40,214 nt of DNA from Bacteroides sp. (GTDB lineage: Bacteria > Bacteroidota > Bacteroidia > Bacteroidales > Bacteroidaceae). The notes beneath the pieces are model-generated. The model searched no databases. It saw nothing but the letters and a program-made list of their open reading frames with translations, and was not told where the DNA came from. The stretch's first letter is position 1. Each line of letters opens with the position of its first letter. A program made the translations under genes and the position numbers. The DNA is taken from positions 1-40,214 of the forward strand of contig DXWV01000029.1 in the NCBI GenBank assembly GCA_019416685.1, written 5' to 3'. Below, piece by piece: positions 17,427 to 25,514 of this stretch.

Positions 17427-17488
17427 TATGCTGATATTGATTTTACCTGTGTGTAGTGCATCAGGGGAATAAACTTTTTATCAGCATA
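17427..17488. repeat. 10-bp inverted repeat in the sigma/methyltransferase divergent gap
   Basis: TATGCTGATA (17427-17436) and TATCAGCATA (17479-17488) are perfect inverted copies 42 bp apart. They lie 68-129 bp upstream of the sigma-factor start. They could be a pair of operator half-sites or the ends of a leader stem; the spacer is too short for a normal invertible promoter. Confidence 0.45.
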
Positions 17489-17554
17489 TTGCATTTGGAT
17501 TGCATTATCTGTTAAAAGACCTCAAAGAAACTACCTTACATCACTTTTTATTTG

Positions 17555-17562
17555 TTTCTTTG
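17555..17562 (+). promoter_or_regulatory. Near-consensus -7 element for the methyltransferase operon
   Basis: TTTCTTTG matches TAnnTTTG except for the second base. It lies 64 bp upstream of the methyltransferase start, and the leader hairpin follows immediately. No convincing -33 element was found. Confidence 0.3.
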
Positions 17563-17577
17563 CACCAAATTCGGGTG

Positions 17578-17608
17578 AAGTGCGGTCTTGTGACTCAATG
17601 CCGCACTT
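17578..17608 (+). other. Leader hairpin upstream of the methyltransferase gene
   Basis: AAGTGCGG (17578-17585) pairs perfectly with CCGCACTT (17601-17608), giving an 8-bp stem with a 15-nt loop. It ends 18 bp before the start codon. There is no T tract behind it, so a 5'-UTR structure is more likely than a terminator. Confidence 0.45.
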
Positions 17609-17626
17609 AATTTATGGCAATAATCA

Positions 17627-18526
17627 ATGAATAAACTCTCTATAAATGCTTGTCCGCTATGCGGTGGCACGCACTTGAAGCGTGTCATGACTTGTACGGA
17701 TTTCTATGCATCGGGTGAACAGTTTGATGTGCTTTCCTGTGAGGACTGCGGATTTACTTTCACACAGGGTGTTCCTGTAGAAGCAGAAATAGGACGCTAT
17801 TATGAAACTCCCGATTATATTTCCCATTCCGATACAAAAAAAGGGGTAATGAATGCTATTTACCATCAAGTACGAAAGTATATGCTGGGTAAGAAAGCAC
17901 GTCTTGTGGCCAAAGAGTCTCATCGTAAATCAGGACGTTTACTTGATATTGGTACAGGGACGGGTTATTTTGCTGCTACAATGGAGCAACGTGGCTGGAG
18001 AGTGGAAGCTATCGAAAAGAATGTTCAAGCACGTATGTTCGCCAAAGAGCATTTCGGGCTGGATGTGAAGGGGGAAGAAGAATTACAGGAGTTTGAACCC
18101 GGTTCATTTGATGTGATTACTTTGTGGCATGTGATGGAACATCTGGAGCATCTTGATGAAACCTGGGAGCGCCTCCGGGAGCTTTTAACAGACAGAGGTG
18201 TTCTTATTGTAGCTGTACCCAACTGCTCTTCGTATGATGCCGGTAAGTATGGCGAATATTGGGCGGCATATGATGTACCCCGCCACTTATGGCATTTTAC
18301 TCCGGTTACGATACAACAGTTTGCTTCCAAACATGGGCTTATTATGGCAGCACGCCATCCGATGCCGTTTGATGCATTCTATGTGTCAATGTTGAGTGAA
18401 AAGCACCGGGGTAGTTCCTTCCCCTTAATGAAGGGTATGTGGGTAGGAACAATGGCGTGGCTTGGTACCTTAACGAAGAAAGAGAGAAGCAGTTCTATGA
18501 TTTATGTATTTAGAAAAAAACGCTGA
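17627..18526 (+). CDS. Zinc-ribbon class I SAM-dependent methyltransferase
   Basis: This 299-residue cytoplasmic protein has an N-terminal zinc ribbon (Cys9, Cys12, Cys38, Cys41) followed by a Rossmann methyltransferase. Motif I is LLDIGTGTGYFAATM (105-119), the acidic strand-2 end is VEAIEKN, and the motif-IV region is DVITLWHVMEHLEH. This architecture is common in Methyltransf_11/23 proteins of unknown substrate, some acting on cell-envelope glycan intermediates. Its stop overlaps the next start by 1 bp (TGATG), so it is translationally coupled to ftsX. The substrate is unknown. Confidence 0.85.
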   Translation: MNKLSINACPLCGGTHLKRVMTCTDFYASGEQFDVLSCEDCGFTFTQGVPVEAEIGRYYETPDYISHSDTKKGVMNAIYHQVRKYMLGKKARLVAKESHRKSGRLLDIGTGTGYFAATMEQRGWRVEAIEKNVQARMFAKEHFGLDVKGEEELQEFEPGSFDVITLWHVMEHLEHLDETWERLRELLTDRGVLIVAVPNCSSYDAGKYGEYWAAYDVPRHLWHFTPVTIQQFASKHGLIMAARHPMPFDAFYVSMLSEKHRGSSFPLMKGMWVGTMAWLGTLTKKERSSSMIYVFRKKR

Positions 18527-19407
18527 TGAAGAATAAAAGCAAAAATAATTCGGTGTCTTATTTCGACATGCAATTCATAACGTCCAGTATCAGTACTACG
18601 TTGGTATTGCTGTTGCTGGGACTCGTTGTGTTTTTTGTTTTGGGGGCGCATAATCTTTCTATCTATGTTCGTGAAAATATTAATTTTTCAGTTCTCATCA
18701 GTGATGATATGAAAGAGGCTGATATTCTGAAGTTGCAGAAAAGGCTGGATAAAGAGCCTTTTGTAAAACAAACAGAATATATTTCAAAGAAGCAAGCTCT
18801 GAAAGAGCAGAGTGAAGCCATGGGAACTGATCCGGAAGAGTTCCTGGGTTATAATCCTTTTATTGCTTCTATTGAGATCAAACTACATTCTGATTATGCT
18901 AATTCCGATAGTATTGCCAAGATAGAGAAAATGATAAAGAAGAACACCAATATACAAGATGTGCTCTACCAGCGCGAGTTAATTGACTTGGTGAACGAAA
19001 ATATACGGAATATCAGTCTTGTATTGCTTGCTTTGGCAGTGGTGCTGGCTCTTATTTCTTTCGCATTGATCAATAATACCATACGTTTGGCTATCTATTC
19101 CAAGCGTTTCCTCATTCACACCATGAAGTTGGTGGGAGCCAGCTGGGGCTTTATCCGCCGTCCGTTTTTACGGCGGAATATCTGGAGTGGTGTGCTGGCA
19201 GGTATCATGGCCGATGCTATCCTGATGGGAACCGCCTATTGGTTGGTATCTTATGAGCCGGAACTGATTCGTGTGATAACTCCCGAGGTGATGTTGCTGG
19301 TTTCTGGTTCGGTATTGATATTTGGTGTCGTAATTACATTCTTGTGTGCCTATTTGTCTATCAATAAATACTTGAGGATGAAAGCCGGTACACTGTATTA
19401 CATATAA
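18526..19407 (+). CDS. ftsX: Cell-division protein FtsX
   Basis: This is the permease-like subunit of the FtsEX complex, which couples cytoplasmic ATPase FtsE to periplasmic peptidoglycan hydrolase control at the septum. Residues 1-19 are polar, TM1 is at about 20-41, and a periplasmic ECD domain at about 42-160 (INFSVLISDDMKEADILKLQKRL, YISKKQALKE, NPFIASIEIKL) is typical of FtsX. Three further membrane helices follow, with the cytoplasmic motif YSKRFLIHTMKLVGASWGFIRRPF between TM2 and TM3. At 293 residues it is full length. FtsE is not in the window, so it is encoded elsewhere, as is usual in Bacteroidota. Confidence 0.9.
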   Translation: MKNKSKNNSVSYFDMQFITSSISTTLVLLLLGLVVFFVLGAHNLSIYVRENINFSVLISDDMKEADILKLQKRLDKEPFVKQTEYISKKQALKEQSEAMGTDPEEFLGYNPFIASIEIKLHSDYANSDSIAKIEKMIKKNTNIQDVLYQRELIDLVNENIRNISLVLLALAVVLALISFALINNTIRLAIYSKRFLIHTMKLVGASWGFIRRPFLRRNIWSGVLAGIMADAILMGTAYWLVSYEPELIRVITPEVMLLVSGSVLIFGVVITFLCAYLSINKYLRMKAGTLYYI

Positions 19408-19509
19408 CACAACGTGTAATTTCAATCGTAAATTGTAAATCGTAACGTACCTATGTGATAAAGATCAGATAATGGTCATAACCGTAGGGAATAAATAGTA
19501 AATAACATT

Positions 19510-19749
19510 ATGGCTGACAAACAAAAATTCGCCTTTGACAAGACCAATTTCATTTTACTTGCTATCGGAATGGCAGTAGTAATTATTGGTTTTATCCTGA
19601 TGACGGGGCCTTCTTCTACAGAGACCGTTTTTGAACCGGATATTTTCAGTGTACGAAGAATAAAAGTAGCACCGGTAGTTTGCTTCCTGGGCTTTATTTT
19701 TATGATATACGCAGTGTTGCGCAAACCTAAAACCAAAATAGAAGAATAA
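19510..19749 (+). CDS. DUF3098 family small membrane protein
   Basis: This 79-residue protein has two hydrophobic segments (about 14-31 and 52-69) joined by an extracytoplasmic loop carrying TETVFEPDIFSVRRIKVAP. That loop, the FAFDKTNFILLAIG start and the position between ftsX and uppP are the hallmarks of the DUF3098 family. Its function is unknown; the conserved neighbourhood suggests a role in cell-envelope biogenesis. It is 2 bp from uppP. Confidence 0.85.
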   Translation: MADKQKFAFDKTNFILLAIGMAVVIIGFILMTGPSSTETVFEPDIFSVRRIKVAPVVCFLGFIFMIYAVLRKPKTKIEE

Positions 19750-19751
19750 GT

Positions 19752-20606
19752 ATGGGAGATTTGACGACGATACAAACTATTATTATTGCTATTGTAGAAG
19801 GATTGACTGAGTTTTTGCCTGTTTCCTCAACCGGACATATGATTATAACACAGGCTTTGTTAGGGGTGGAAAGTACCGAATTTGTAAAAGCGTTTACGGT
19901 AATTATTCAGTTTGGTGCTATTCTTTCGGTAGTTTGTCTATACTGGAAGCGTTTTTTCCGCTTAAATCATACTCCATTGCCTGAGAATACTTCAGCCCTT
20001 AAACGCTTTCTGCATAAGTTTGATTTTTACTGGAAGCTTTTGGTTGCATTTATTCCTGCGGCAGTTCTTGGCCTATTGTTTAGTGACGAAATAGATGCTT
20101 TGTTGGAAAGTGTCGTAGTAGTAGCTGTAATGCTTGTGATAGGTGGCATATTTATGTTGTTTTGTGACAAGATATTTTCTAAAAGTGATAAGAATTTTAA
20201 AATGACGGAAAAGAAAGCATTTAATATCGGATTGTTCCAGTGTATTGCTATGATACCGGGTGTTTCCCGTTCAATGGCTACTATCGTGGGTGGAATGGCC
20301 CAGAAGATGACACGAAAGGATGCTGCCGAATTTTCTTTTTTCCTGGCTGTTCCTACGATGTTTGCAGCTACCGGATATAAGGTGCTGAAACTCTTTTTAG
20401 ATGGCGGAACAGAGATATTAATGAATAATATGTCTGCCTTGATTATTGGTAATATCGTCGCTTTTATAGTGGCGTTACTGGCTATTAAGTTCTTTATTAG
20501 TTTTGTTACAAAGTATGGATTCAAAGCTTTCGGTTGGTATCGTATTATCGTAGGAGGAACAATTCTGGTGCTGTTGATGTGTGGATATAATTTAGAGATT
20601 GCTTAA
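19752..20606 (+). CDS. uppP: Undecaprenyl-diphosphatase (bacitracin resistance protein BacA/UppP)
   Basis: This integral membrane enzyme dephosphorylates undecaprenyl diphosphate to recycle the lipid carrier for peptidoglycan and surface glycans. Both active-site motifs are present: EGLTEFLPVSSTGH (Glu17, Glu20, Ser26, His29) and PGVSRSMATI (Ser172, Arg173). About eight hydrophobic segments are visible in 284 residues, the normal size. The stop overlaps the truB start (TAATG), indicating coupled translation. Confidence 0.95.
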   Translation: MGDLTTIQTIIIAIVEGLTEFLPVSSTGHMIITQALLGVESTEFVKAFTVIIQFGAILSVVCLYWKRFFRLNHTPLPENTSALKRFLHKFDFYWKLLVAFIPAAVLGLLFSDEIDALLESVVVVAVMLVIGGIFMLFCDKIFSKSDKNFKMTEKKAFNIGLFQCIAMIPGVSRSMATIVGGMAQKMTRKDAAEFSFFLAVPTMFAATGYKVLKLFLDGGTEILMNNMSALIIGNIVAFIVALLAIKFFISFVTKYGFKAFGWYRIIVGGTILVLLMCGYNLEIA

Positions 20607-21319
20607 TGAATTTTAAAGAAGGAGAAGTACTTTTTTTCAATAAACCTCTGGGGTGGACATCGTTTAAGGTGGTAGGTCACATACGCTATCATATCTGCCG
20701 GAGGATGAAAGTAAAGAAATTAAAAGTGGGTCATGCCGGTACGTTAGATCCTCTGGCTACAGGAGTTATGATTGTATGTACGGGTAAGGCGACTAAGCGG
20801 ATAGAAGAGTTTCAGTATCATACTAAAGAGTACATTGCTACCATACAATTGGGAGCTACTACCCCGTCTTATGACCTGGAACATGAGATAGATGCAACTT
20901 ATCCCACGGAGCATATAACCCGTGAGAAGATTGAAGAAGTATTGAAACAGTTTTTGGGAGAGATTCAGCAGATTCCTCCGGCTTTTTCGGCCTGTAAAGT
21001 AGATGGTGCCCGTGCTTATGATCTGGCACGTAAAGGGCAAGAGGTAGAGTTGAAGCCTAAATTGCTGGTTATTGACGAGATAGAGTTACTGACATGTGAT
21101 TTGGAGAAGATGGAGATAAAAATCCGGGTGGTTTGCAGTAAAGGAACTTATATTCGTGCACTGGCTCGTGATATTGGTGAGGCACTTCACAGCGGTGCCC
21201 ATCTCACTGGATTGATTCGTACCCGCGTAGGTGAGGTTAAGCTGGAAAATTGCCTTGATCCCGAATGTTTTGCAGACTGGATAGACCAGCAAGAGATTGA
21301 AATAACAGAAGATAATTAA
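20606..21319 (+). CDS. truB: tRNA pseudouridine(55) synthase
   Basis: This enzyme makes pseudouridine-55 in the T-loop of tRNAs. The catalytic aspartate is Asp48 in HAGTLDPLATGVM, and the family motifs IQQIPPAFSACKVDGARAYDLARKG and RVVCSKGTYIRALARDIG follow. At 237 residues it is short compared with enterobacterial TruB because it lacks a C-terminal PUA domain; this is normal for Bacteroidota. It overlaps uppP by 1 bp and precedes queA by 19 bp, grouping two tRNA-modification genes. Confidence 0.95.
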   Translation: MNFKEGEVLFFNKPLGWTSFKVVGHIRYHICRRMKVKKLKVGHAGTLDPLATGVMIVCTGKATKRIEEFQYHTKEYIATIQLGATTPSYDLEHEIDATYPTEHITREKIEEVLKQFLGEIQQIPPAFSACKVDGARAYDLARKGQEVELKPKLLVIDEIELLTCDLEKMEIKIRVVCSKGTYIRALARDIGEALHSGAHLTGLIRTRVGEVKLENCLDPECFADWIDQQEIEITEDN

Positions 21320-21338
21320 CGTAATAAGGAGAATAGAT

Positions 21339-22394
21339 ATGAAACTGTCACAATTTAAATTTAAGTTACCAGAGGATAAAATAGCTCTGCATCCGATGAA
21401 GTACAGAGATGAATCGCGTTTAATGGTACTCCACCGCAAAACGGGTGAGATAGAACATAAGATGTTTAAAGACGTCTTGAATTATTTTGATGATAAGGAT
21501 GTGTTTATTTTCAATGACACGAAGGTATTCCCGGCTCGTTTGTATGGAAATAAGGAGAAAACCGGCGCTCGTATTGAAGTATTCTTATTACGCGAATTGA
21601 ACGAAGAACTCCGTTTATGGGATGTATTGGTAGATCCGGCTCGTAAAATTCGTATTGGTAATAAACTCTATTTCGGTGACGATGATTCAATGGTGGCCGA
21701 GGTAATAGATAATACTACTTCGCGTGGGCGTACGTTGCGTTTCTTGTATGATGGTCCTCATGATGAGTTTAAGAAAGCTCTCTATGCATTGGGTGAAACC
21801 CCACTGCCCCACTCTATCATTAATCGTCCGGTAGAGGAAGAAGATGCGGTACGTTTCCAGTCTATCTTTGCAAAGAACGAAGGAGCTGTAACGGCACCTA
21901 CTGCCAGCTTGCACTTTAGCCGTGAGTTAATGAAGCGTATGGAGATTAAAGGTATCGACTTTGCTTATATCACTTTGCATGCAGGTTTAGGTAATTTCCG
22001 GGATATTGATGTGGAAGATCTTACCAAGCATAAAATGGACTCAGAACAGATGTTTGTTACCGGTGAAGCTGTAAAAACGGTAAATCGCGCCAAAGACTTG
22101 GGTAGAAATGTGTGTGCTGTGGGTACTACTGTAATGCGTGCTATTGAGAGTACTGTAAGTACAGACGGGCATCTCAAGGAATTTGAAGGCTGGACAAATA
22201 AGTTTATTTTCCCACCGTATGAATTTACAGTAGCCAATGCGATGATTTCTAATTTCCATATGCCATTGTCTACCCTGTTGATGATTGTAGCCGCTTTTGG
22301 CGGATATGATCAGGTAATGGATGCTTATCATGTGGCAATGAAGGAAGGCTACCGTTTTGGTACCTATGGGGATGCAATGTTGATTATAGACTAA
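21339..22394 (+). CDS. queA: S-adenosylmethionine:tRNA ribosyltransferase-isomerase
   Basis: QueA transfers the ribosyl part of SAM to preQ1 at position 34 of tRNAs with GUN anticodons, making epoxyqueuosine. Family blocks include LPEDKIALHP, DVFIFNDTKVFPARLYG, AVTAPTASLHFSRELM, LHAGLGNFRDIDVEDL, GTTVMRAIES, FIFPPYEFTVANAMISNFHMPLSTLLMIV and YRFGTYGDAMLI. Its 351 residues are full length. An AAGGAGA-like sequence lies about 8 bp before the ATG, which is notable since many Bacteroidota genes lack a Shine-Dalgarno. It uses the product of metK, encoded 1.2 kb downstream. Confidence 0.96.
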   Translation: MKLSQFKFKLPEDKIALHPMKYRDESRLMVLHRKTGEIEHKMFKDVLNYFDDKDVFIFNDTKVFPARLYGNKEKTGARIEVFLLRELNEELRLWDVLVDPARKIRIGNKLYFGDDDSMVAEVIDNTTSRGRTLRFLYDGPHDEFKKALYALGETPLPHSIINRPVEEEDAVRFQSIFAKNEGAVTAPTASLHFSRELMKRMEIKGIDFAYITLHAGLGNFRDIDVEDLTKHKMDSEQMFVTGEAVKTVNRAKDLGRNVCAVGTTVMRAIESTVSTDGHLKEFEGWTNKFIFPPYEFTVANAMISNFHMPLSTLLMIVAAFGGYDQVMDAYHVAMKEGYRFGTYGDAMLIID

Positions 22395-22416
22395 TTGTAT
22401 ATATAAAGATATAGCC

Positions 22417-22734
22417 ATGAGAACATGTCCCAATTGCCATGAAGAAGTAGAGCCAAACTTTGAAATCTGTTGGAATTGTAACTATAGTTTTTTTGAAAAA
22501 CGGGTAATAGAATTTCCATCAGAGAAGAAAGAGGAAGTAAGTAGTTCTATAAATTGTTTACGTTGTGATATTGAAATGCGCTATTCAGGTAAATTTCGGT
22601 TTCATGAAGGGGCAAATATGGGTGTATTAGGAAATCTGTTTGAATTCTTCCAAAATCGGGAAGCATTTGATTTATATGTTTGCCCGAAGTGTGGTAAGGT
22701 TGAATTCTTCACCCCGTTGACAGAGCGACTGTAA
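22417..22734 (+). CDS. Small double zinc-ribbon protein of unknown function
   Basis: This 105-residue protein has eight cysteines in four CxxC pairs: Cys4/Cys7 with Cys18/Cys21 (CPNC, CWNC) and Cys47/Cys50 with Cys89/Cys92 (CLRC, CPKC), forming two zinc ribbons. The central part FRFHEGANMGVLGNLFEFFQ is conserved-looking and hydrophobic. No catalytic motif was seen; such proteins may bind nucleic acids or proteins. It lies 22 bp after queA and 3 bp before folK and is presumably in the same operon. Confidence 0.75.
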   Translation: MRTCPNCHEEVEPNFEICWNCNYSFFEKRVIEFPSEKKEEVSSSINCLRCDIEMRYSGKFRFHEGANMGVLGNLFEFFQNREAFDLYVCPKCGKVEFFTPLTERL

Positions 22735-22737
22735 GAT

Positions 22738-23229
22738 ATGGAGTATACAGAAGACAGAGTGGATGTATATTTAAGCCTGGGTACTAATCTGGGCGATAAA
22801 GAACAGAATCTCCGGATGGCTGTACAGAAAATAGAAGAGCGGATAGGGAAAATTGTTTCCCTGTCCGCTTTTTATGCCACTCTTCCCTGGGGATTCTCTT
22901 CTGATAATAGTTTTTTGAATGCTGTGGTTTGTGTGGAAACCTCTCTTGAACCTTTGGAGGTCTTGAAGAAAACTCAGACGATAGAGCGGGAGTTAGGGCG
23001 TACAAATAAATCTATAGACGGAGTGTATTCCGATCGTCTGATAGACATTGATTTGCTGCTTTATAGCGATACAATTATGAATGAAGAAGGATTAATCCTT
23101 CCCCACCCTCTAATGACCGAACGGCGGTTTGTTATGGAGCCTCTGGCAGAAATAGCTCCCGATGTGATGCATCCTGTGCTTCACAAAACAATGAAAGAGC
23201 TTTTTACTTCTTCTTTTTCTCCGCAATAA
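22738..23229 (+). CDS. folK: 2-amino-4-hydroxy-6-hydroxymethyldihydropteridine pyrophosphokinase
   Basis: HPPK transfers pyrophosphate from ATP to 6-hydroxymethyl-dihydropterin in folate synthesis. Signature blocks are YLSLGTNLGDKEQNL, FLNAVVCVETSLEPLEVLKKTQTIERELGR, DRLIDIDLLLYSD (metal-binding Asp pair) and LPHPLMTERRFVMEPLAEIAP. Its 163 residues fit the family. The last 26 bp overlap the convergent small membrane-protein gene, so the two mRNAs would be complementary at their 3' ends. Confidence 0.94.
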   Translation: MEYTEDRVDVYLSLGTNLGDKEQNLRMAVQKIEERIGKIVSLSAFYATLPWGFSSDNSFLNAVVCVETSLEPLEVLKKTQTIERELGRTNKSIDGVYSDRLIDIDLLLYSDTIMNEEGLILPHPLMTERRFVMEPLAEIAPDVMHPVLHKTMKELFTSSFSPQ

Positions 23230-23386
23230 ATTGAGGTAGATAGGCAATGCAACCTATTAGTGCTGCATACAGATAATGTAGTTCTGTGAATGGTTTGTTC
23301 ATTATCATGCAAATCACATAATAGATTCCTATAGTTACTCCGATGTATACCAGCAAAGTCAATACTCTTTTTATTCTCTTCTTCAT
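23204..23386 (-). CDS. Small two-helix membrane protein of unknown function
   Basis: This 60-residue protein has a Lys/Arg-rich start (MKKRIKRV), two hydrophobic segments (about 9-28 and 37-53) and a lysine tail (EKKKK). It is preceded by a perfect -7 element on the minus strand and lies divergent from metK, which supports a real gene although it overlaps folK by 26 bp. The family was not recognised. Confidence 0.6.
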   Translation of the reverse strand: MKKRIKRVLTLLVYIGVTIGIYYVICMIMNKPFTELHYLYAALIGCIAYLPQFIAEKKKK

Positions 23387-23409
23387 ACGAAAATGATGTT
23401 AATATGGAC

Positions 23410-23417
23410 CAAAGTTA
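23410..23417 (-). promoter_or_regulatory. -7 element for the small membrane-protein gene
   Basis: The minus strand reads TAACTTTG, an exact TAnnTTTG match, 23 bp upstream of the start codon at 23386. It overlaps the -33 region of the divergent metK promoter, so the two promoters may compete. Confidence 0.4.
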
Positions 23418-23447
23418 GTAATAAATCAGAAATAATCTCTACCTTTG
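23415..23447 (+). promoter_or_regulatory. metK promoter (TTAG - 21 bp - TACCTTTG)
   Basis: TACCTTTG (23440-23447) is an exact Bacteroides -7 element, with TTAG (23415-23418, consensus TTTG) 21 bp upstream. The predicted start of transcription near 23453 lies just before the riboswitch-like structure and gives a leader of about 140 nt. Confidence 0.55.
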
Positions 23448-23461
23448 TGTTCGAAATGAAA

Positions 23462-23535
23462 TGTGGAAAGATTTGAGTAGCTTGCAACCACAGAAAAAAA
23501 TGCTAAAACAACATTCCTTTCTGTGCCGGATGGCA
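23462..23535 (+). promoter_or_regulatory. Candidate SAM-II-like riboswitch with alternative helix in the metK leader
   Basis: P1 is TGTGG (23462-23466) with CCACA (23488-23492). Its loop holds GATTT (23470-23474) and TTGCAA (23482-23487), and GCTAAAA (23502-23508) follows after an A-rich joiner. This is the order of conserved SAM-II elements (GAUUU, UUGCA, GCUAAA) as I remember the consensus. Pseudoknot pairs TTGC with GCTAA and GT (23477-23478) with AC (23511-23512) are possible. CACAGAAA (23489-23496) is also perfectly complementary to TTTCTGTG (23518-23525), which would break P1; a short TGCC/GGCA hairpin (23524-23535) competes with that helix. Two exclusive states fit a switch. Confidence 0.55.
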
Positions 23536-23596
23536 TTTCTACTCGTCTCTCTATATATCTTTTCATAAATTATAATTCATAAATCATAATTCTATT

Positions 23597-24889
23597 ATGG
23601 GATATTTATTCACATCCGAATCGGTGTCTGAAGGACACCCCGACAAAGTGGCCGATCAAATATCGGACGCTGTACTTGACAAACTGTTGGCATTTGACCC
23701 CAGTTCGAAAGTAGCTTGCGAAACCTTAGTGACTACCGGACAGGTAGTGCTGGCGGGAGAAGTGAAAACCAGTGCATACATTGACCTGCAGCTTGTAGCA
23801 CGTGAAGTAATTAAGAAAATCGGTTATACCAAAGGTGAGTACATGTTTGAAAGTAATTCCTGTGGTGTATTCTCTGCTATTCATGAGCAAAGTGCCGACA
23901 TCAACCGTGGCGTAGAACGCGAAGACCCGATGAATCAGGGTGCCGGCGATCAGGGAATGATGTTTGGATATGCTACGAATGAAACAGAAAATTACATGCC
24001 GCTTTCTCTTGATTTGGCACATCGTATCCTGCTCGTATTGGCAGATATTCGTCGTGAAGGTAAGGAAATGACCTACCTCCGTCCCGATGCCAAGAGTCAG
24101 GTGACTATTGAATATGATGACAACGGTAAACCCGTACGCATTGATACAATTGTAGTATCTACTCAGCACGATGACTTTATTCAGCCGGCAGACGATTCTG
24201 CAGAGGCTCAGTTGAGGGCCGACGAAGAGATGCTTGCTATTATTCGCAAAGATGTTATAGAGATATTGATGCCTCGTGTGATTGCTTCTATCCATCATGC
24301 AGACGTATTAGCTCTGTTTAATGACAATATCATTTATCATGTAAATCCAACCGGTAAGTTTGTTATCGGAGGTCCTCATGGTGATACAGGCCTTACTGGT
24401 CGTAAGATCATTGTAGATACCTATGGTGGTAAAGGTGCGCACGGTGGTGGTGCTTTCTCTGGTAAAGATCCCAGTAAAGTAGACCGTAGTGCTGCTTATG
24501 CTGCCCGTCATATTGCTAAGAATCTGGTTGCTGCCGGTGTGGCGGATGAGATGCTCGTACAAGTATCATATGCCATTGGCGTGGCTCGTCCTATTAATAT
24601 CTACGTAGATACTTACGGACGCAGTAATGTAAAAATGAGCGACGGTGAGATAGCTAAAAAGATTGACGAACTATTTGATCTTCGTCCGAAAGCTATTGAA
24701 GAACGTTTGAAATTGCGTAATCCTATCTACAGCGAAACTGCTGCTTATGGGCATATGGGACGTGAACCCCGTCTGGTAACCAAGACTTTCTCTTCTCGTT
24801 ATCAGCCTGCCAAGACTGTTGAAGTAGAACTCTTCACTTGGGAGAAACTGGACTATGTAGACAAAGTAAAAGCTGCTTTCGGTTTGTAA
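23597..24889 (+). CDS. metK: S-adenosylmethionine synthetase (methionine adenosyltransferase)
   Basis: MetK makes SAM from methionine and ATP. Characteristic blocks are SVSEGHPDKVADQISDAVLD (N-terminal ATP/metal site), GAGDQGMMFGYA, GGPHGDTGLTGRKIIVDTYGG and GGGAFSGKDPSKVDRSAAY; the three-domain 430-residue length is usual for Bacteroidota. A structured leader with features of a SAM riboswitch precedes it, so feedback by SAM is likely (inference). A strong hairpin terminator follows, so it is probably monocistronic. It supplies SAM for the methyltransferase and QueA encoded nearby. Confidence 0.97.
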   Translation: MGYLFTSESVSEGHPDKVADQISDAVLDKLLAFDPSSKVACETLVTTGQVVLAGEVKTSAYIDLQLVAREVIKKIGYTKGEYMFESNSCGVFSAIHEQSADINRGVEREDPMNQGAGDQGMMFGYATNETENYMPLSLDLAHRILLVLADIRREGKEMTYLRPDAKSQVTIEYDDNGKPVRIDTIVVSTQHDDFIQPADDSAEAQLRADEEMLAIIRKDVIEILMPRVIASIHHADVLALFNDNIIYHVNPTGKFVIGGPHGDTGLTGRKIIVDTYGGKGAHGGGAFSGKDPSKVDRSAAYAARHIAKNLVAAGVADEMLVQVSYAIGVARPINIYVDTYGRSNVKMSDGEIAKKIDELFDLRPKAIEERLKLRNPIYSETAAYGHMGREPRLVTKTFSSRYQPAKTVEVELFTWEKLDYVDKVKAAFGL

Positions 24890-24919
24890 TCAGCGTAGCT
24901 TTACAGCTATTTATTTATA

Positions 24920-24970
24920 GAGAGCCGCTCTTCTATGCCATTGGCAATAGAAGGCGGCTCTCCTCTTTAT
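24920..24970 (+). terminator. Rho-independent terminator after metK
   Basis: GAGAGCCGC (24920-24928) pairs with GCGGCTCTC (24954-24962), continuing after one bulged T with CTTCTAT/ATAGAAG and GCC/GGC around an ATT loop. This 19-pair stem is followed by CTCTTTAT. It lies 31 bp past the metK stop. Confidence 0.88.
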
Positions 24971-25514
24971 ATGAGAATCTCTGATACTTCGATATGTTTC
25001 TTTAATACCCTTCTCCTCTTTCTGTTGTGTATATTTGTTACTATAAAATATCTCTTTTACTTTTTCTTTTTTTAAGAGATAAATTGAAAATATTCAGATA
25101 CAAATACAAGATATCAATTAAGTGAAACTACATATCATTACAAGGCTCCCTATCTCTATTTGTCTGATAAACAATGAAATATCAGCCTTTCCTTTAACAT
25201 AAAATTCCACTTGTATTTTATATTTATCCCGTTGATAAGTCATAATTTTAAAACTCAGTTTTCAAAGCTATACTTTTTCGAAATTGGGCCATAATCATTC
25301 ACCTATTCAGGAAATTCTTTACATTTTTAAAACCACCACAAAATATCTCTCGGGTAAATATTACCTATATATTTTGAAAGATAGCGCCCATCCCGGCTGT
25401 ATAAAAAGCCATATACTTGCATCGGAAGAGTACGAAGAAATCATCCTTAGATAATATGACGTAGGAGATCACAGCTTTCTTGAGGAATAAATAATTTAAT
25501 ATTTACTTAATCAT
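24971..25514. other. A/T-rich intergenic region
   Basis: No gene with a usable start was found here. One plus-strand frame (25239-25454) stays open for 72 codons but has no ATG and no recognisable family. TATACTTG at about 25412 is a one-mismatch -7 element that could serve the downstream regulator. The rest shows no repeat or strong hairpin. Confidence 0.45.

Noticed and set aside
17427..17488. Invertible (phase-variable) promoter
   Set aside because: The inverted repeats are only 10 bp with a 42-bp spacer, no recombinase gene is near and no promoter was recognised between them.
20027..20524. 165-codon minus-strand frame inside uppP
   Set aside because: Antisense shadow of a hydrophobic conserved gene; its composition follows from the codons of UppP.
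23726..24298. 190-codon minus-strand frame inside metK
   Set aside because: Antisense to a highly conserved gene and without family resemblance.
25239..25454. 72-codon open frame in the gap before the AraC-type regulator
   Set aside because: No ATG or other reasonable start, and no recognisable family; could be chance or a gene remnant, so not called.
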